52,661 nucleotides of DNA from Thermoleophilia bacterium (GTDB taxonomy: Bacteria; Actinomycetota; Thermoleophilia; Gaiellales; JAICJC01): the NCBI GenBank assembly GCA_025928655.1, contig JAICJC010000010.1, positions 1 to 52,661 of the forward strand, written 5' to 3'. Positions within the stretch are counted from its first letter, which is position 1. The number at the start of each line of letters is the position of its first letter. Positions 50,586 through 52,661 of the stretch are shown here, one piece after another. The notes under the pieces were generated by a model, which was not told the DNA's origin, ran no database searches, and was given only the letters and a program-made list of their open reading frames with translations. The position numbers and the translations under genes were made by a program.

Positions 50586-51295
50586 CCGCGGATCCCGTCG
50601 ATGTCCTGCGCCTGCTCGAGGCCCCCACCCGGCCCGAGCCGCCGGCCGCCCGGCCGCTGCGGCTCATCTCGGCTCTCGCGACCCACGGACGGGTCGCGAG
50701 GGCCGAGGGGCTCGCCGGCGTCGGCGCCGGCTACGAGCTGCGCCTGCCCGGGATCGGCGGCCGCTACCTGGCCGGCCTCGCCGGGCACGCGCACGAGCAG
50801 GGGTGGCGGGCGGCCGAGGTGGCGGCGCTGCTCGATGCGGTCGAGGGACGGGCGTCGATGTGGATCGTGAGCCCGTCGGCCGCGGCGCTGCGGCGGGCGG
50901 GGCTGTTCGGGTCGGGCGTGGGCCGCAAGGCCTGCGCCCGCTGGTCGGCCGGATGCTGGCGGCCCGCGCCGGTTGATCCCGATGCGCTTGCCCGGGTCGC
51001 GGCCGCGGGCCGGGCCCGTGCCGTCTGCGCCGGCGCCGTGTCGGGAGCCGGCGCCCCCCGGCGGATCGTCGAGGCCGTGGGTGCCGACGGCGTGCAGCTC
51101 GGCTGGCTCGACGGGGGCCTCGCCGTCTCCCTCCGGGTGCCGTGGACGGTCGAGCTGCTGGTCGCGCCCGCCCTCCCCGGCGGGTCGCTGATGGCGCTCC
51201 GCGAGCGGATCGCCTCGGCGCCGCGCTGCAGCTGGTGCGGCGTGCCCATGCTGGGGCCCGATTGCAGGCGCTGCCTGCCGGGGGCGCGCACGTGA
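50582..51295 (+). CDS. Unknown protein with C-terminal zinc ribbon in the Tad operon
   Basis: 237 residues from GTG 50582, overlapping the kinase stop (GTGA). The central part (RLISALATHGRVARAEGLAGVGAGYELRLPGIGGRYLAGLAGHAHEQGWRAAEVAALLDAVEG) has no recognised fold. The C-terminus CSWCGVPMLGPDCRRC is a short four-cysteine zinc ribbon. No signal peptide. Because it sits between the kinase and cpaB with overlaps on both sides, it probably works with pilus assembly or its control. Confidence 0.75.
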   Translation: MTADPVDVLRLLEAPTRPEPPAARPLRLISALATHGRVARAEGLAGVGAGYELRLPGIGGRYLAGLAGHAHEQGWRAAEVAALLDAVEGRASMWIVSPSAAALRRAGLFGSGVGRKACARWSAGCWRPAPVDPDALARVAAAGRARAVCAGAVSGAGAPRRIVEAVGADGVQLGWLDGGLAVSLRVPWTVELLVAPALPGGSLMALRERIASAPRCSWCGVPMLGPDCRRCLPGART

Positions 51296-51894
51296 GCCGG
51301 GGCCGCCGCCGCAGCCTCGCGCTCGCGCTGGCGGGGATCGTGCTCGCGGTGCTCGGCTTGGGCCGGCTCGGGTCGGGCGGCGCGGCGCAGGCACCCACGG
51401 GCCGCCATGCCGTGCGCGTCGTCACCGTCCGGCCGATCGCGGCCGGCGCCCGCATCGCCGCGGGAGACCTGGGCACGGTGCGCATCCCCGCCGCGTGGGC
51501 GTCGCCGCACCAGCTCGCCGATCCGGCCGCCGCGATCGGCCGCCGGGCCGCGGTCGCGCTGGTCACCGGCGCGCCCGTGATGGACGCCGAGGTCACCTCG
51601 GCCACGGCGCCGCGGGCCGCGCGCGAGCTGGCGCTGCGGCTGGACGACCTGGCCGGCATTCCGGCGGGCGACCTGGCCGACGTCCGCGGCGACGTCTACC
51701 TGACCCCGCCGGGGCGCGGTGGACGGACGCGGCTCGTGCTCGCGAACGTGCTCGTGCTCTCCGCCCGGCGCGACGACGCCGGTTCGGTCGCCACGGTGGT
51801 GCTGCCGCCGGCCGCGGTGCCGGACGCGATCACCGCGGAGGGCCAGGGCGCGCTGCGGCTGGCCGTCCGCAGCGGGCGAGTCGGTCAGGGATGA
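51292..51894 (+). CDS. cpaB: SAF-domain pilus assembly protein, CpaB/RcpC-like
   Basis: 200 residues from GTG 51292 (GTGA overlap). An N-terminal membrane anchor (LALALAGIVLAVLGLGRLG) is followed by an SAF domain (VVTVRPIAAGARIAAGDLGTVRIPAAW...RRAAVALVTGAPVMDAEV) and a second beta region. This is the CpaB/RcpC layout; these proteins act outside the membrane in Tad/Flp pilus assembly. It overlaps cpaE by 4 nt. Confidence 0.82.
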   Translation: MSRGRRRSLALALAGIVLAVLGLGRLGSGGAAQAPTGRHAVRVVTVRPIAAGARIAAGDLGTVRIPAAWASPHQLADPAAAIGRRAAVALVTGAPVMDAEVTSATAPRAARELALRLDDLAGIPAGDLADVRGDVYLTPPGRGGRTRLVLANVLVLSARRDDAGSVATVVLPPAAVPDAITAEGQGALRLAVRSGRVGQG

Positions 51895-52661
51895 TCGCGC
51901 CGGTCGTCCGCTGCCTCGTGGTCGCCGCCGACCCGCTCCTCGGGGCCGAGATGACCGCCCTCGCCGACGACCTGCCGGGCGTTCAGGTGGTCGGGGTGGT
52001 GGCACCGCTGCGGGCGGTCGCCGGACGGCTGCCGCCCTGCGACGTCGCACTGCTCGCAGACCCGGGCGAGCGGGGCGCTCCGGCGCTCCGTCAGCTGGTC
52101 GCCGGCTGCGGCCGCCCGGCGGTCGTGCTGACCCGGTCGGTGGGCGTCGACACCTACCGCCGCGCGCTCGCGGCGGGCGCCCGCGCGGTGCTCCCGCTGC
52201 CGGCGGTGCCCGCCGCGCTCGGCGACGTGCTCGTCGAGGCGTCCGTCGCCGCGGGCGCCGCCGCCGCCTCGCCGTCCGGGCGCGTCACCGCCGTCGTGGG
52301 CGCGAAGGGCGGCACCGGGACGACCTCGACGGCGCTTGCGATCGCCCGCCTGTCCGGGGCGGCGCTGGTCGACATGTCGGGATCGTGGGCGAGCCTGGCG
52401 GCGCTGCTCGGGTGCCGGTCGGAACGGTCGCTGGCCGACCTCGCCCAGGTCGGCGAGGGGCTGGCGGCGGCGGTCGCCAGCGCCGCGGTCGAGCACCCGT
52501 GTGGGCTCCGGCTCGTGCCGGGGCCGGCCGGGCCCGAGATCGCGGCCGCGCTCCCGGGGGGCTTCGCCGCCGCGCTCGTACGCGACCTGCGCGCCGGCGG
52601 CCCCGCCGTCGTCGATGCCGGCTGCGGCGCGTTTGCCGCGTCGCGCGAGGCGGCCGTCGCC
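51891..52661 (+). CDS. cpaE: CpaE/TadZ-like pilus localisation ATPase, N-terminal part (runs off the window)
   Basis: 257 codons from ATG 51891, open at the end. A receiver-like N-terminal domain (CLVVAADPLLGAEMTALADDLPGVQVVGVV...AAGARAVLPLPAVPAAL) lacks a clear phospho-Asp. It is followed by a ParA/MinD-type ATPase with the deviant Walker A VVGAKGGTGTTSTALAIARL. This is the CpaE/TadZ arrangement that positions Tad pili. The rest of the Tad operon (CpaF/TadA, TadB, TadC) is expected downstream. Confidence 0.88.
   Translation, partial: MIAPVVRCLVVAADPLLGAEMTALADDLPGVQVVGVVAPLRAVAGRLPPCDVALLADPGERGAPALRQLVAGCGRPAVVLTRSVGVDTYRRALAAGARAVLPLPAVPAALGDVLVEASVAAGAAAASPSGRVTAVVGAKGGTGTTSTALAIARLSGAALVDMSGSWASLAALLGCRSERSLADLAQVGEGLAAAVASAAVEHPCGLRLVPGPAGPEIAAALPGGFAAALVRDLRAGGPAVVDAGCGAFAASREAAVA

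Overview
The window is about 52.7 kb of very GC-rich, densely coded DNA with no rRNA, no recognisable insertion sequence, no prophage module and no CRISPR array. Gene content points to a deep-branching actinobacterium, most likely class Thermoleophilia (Gaiellales/Solirubrobacterales type). The main clues are a fused PafBC-type WYL regulator, PspA with the PspAA/PspAB/HtpX partners, a Cys-type CcmE, a CsoR-copA pair, a cyclic-2,3-diphosphoglycerate gene pair, and many apparently leaderless promoters (TANNNT 6-7 nt before the start codon). This placement is inference from content, not from a marker tree.

Layout. 1-4.8 kb: the start of katG, a Cds1-type PLP enzyme, DUF1059, a class II glutamine amidotransferase coupled to a double cyclic-nucleotide-binding-domain protein, and tRNA-Gly(CCC). 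4.9-10.8 kb: an amidinotransferase-family hydrolase, the copA-csoR copper operon with an operator lying on the copA start codon, an HD hydrolase, a methyltransferase and small proteins. 10.8-19.8 kb: ccmE-ccmF-ccmI-like, pspA-pspAA, a large secreted phosphoesterase, pspAB-htpX, and hpt behind a nuclease-like gene. 19.8-25.2 kb: a metallophosphoesterase, cpgS, 2-phosphoglycerate kinase and glpX, then a Rho_N/crotonase fusion and a MIP18 protein. 25.2-32.7 kb: bioY, queG, a secreted protein of unknown family, pafBC divergent from dinB, and a deacetylase. 32.7-37 kb: an aldehyde dehydrogenase/acetolactate-synthase-like operon and a paralogue of the secreted protein. 37-41.8 kb: a Flp-type pilin and a truncated near-identical copy flanking a cupin, a tandem array of tiny basic peptide genes, AraC coupled to an alpha/alpha-toroid protein, a second cupin and dodecin. 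41.8-46.6 kb: an FHA protein, DUF192, an AlkA-like glycosylase and small secreted proteins. 46.6-52.7 kb: two two-component systems, the second overlapping into a Tad/Flp pilus operon (SAF/CpaB, CpaE) that runs off the end.

How the genes work together. Several units are tightly coupled by 1-8 nt overlaps: amidotransferase-CNBD, copA-csoR, ccmF-ccmI, pspA-pspAA, metallophosphoesterase-cpgS-pgk2, and RR-HK-unknown-cpaB-cpaE. The stress theme is strong: KatG, copper export, the Psp/HtpX envelope response, the PafBC/DinB DNA-damage response, and possible synthesis of cyclic 2,3-diphosphoglycerate, a solute best known from thermophilic methanogens.

The most novel-looking items are (i) at least five tandem short basic peptide genes at 38.7-39.4 kb, two of them broken by single mutations in an otherwise in-register alignment; (ii) the bacterial cDPG gene cluster; and (iii) two 63-bp REPIN-like elements 34 kb apart.
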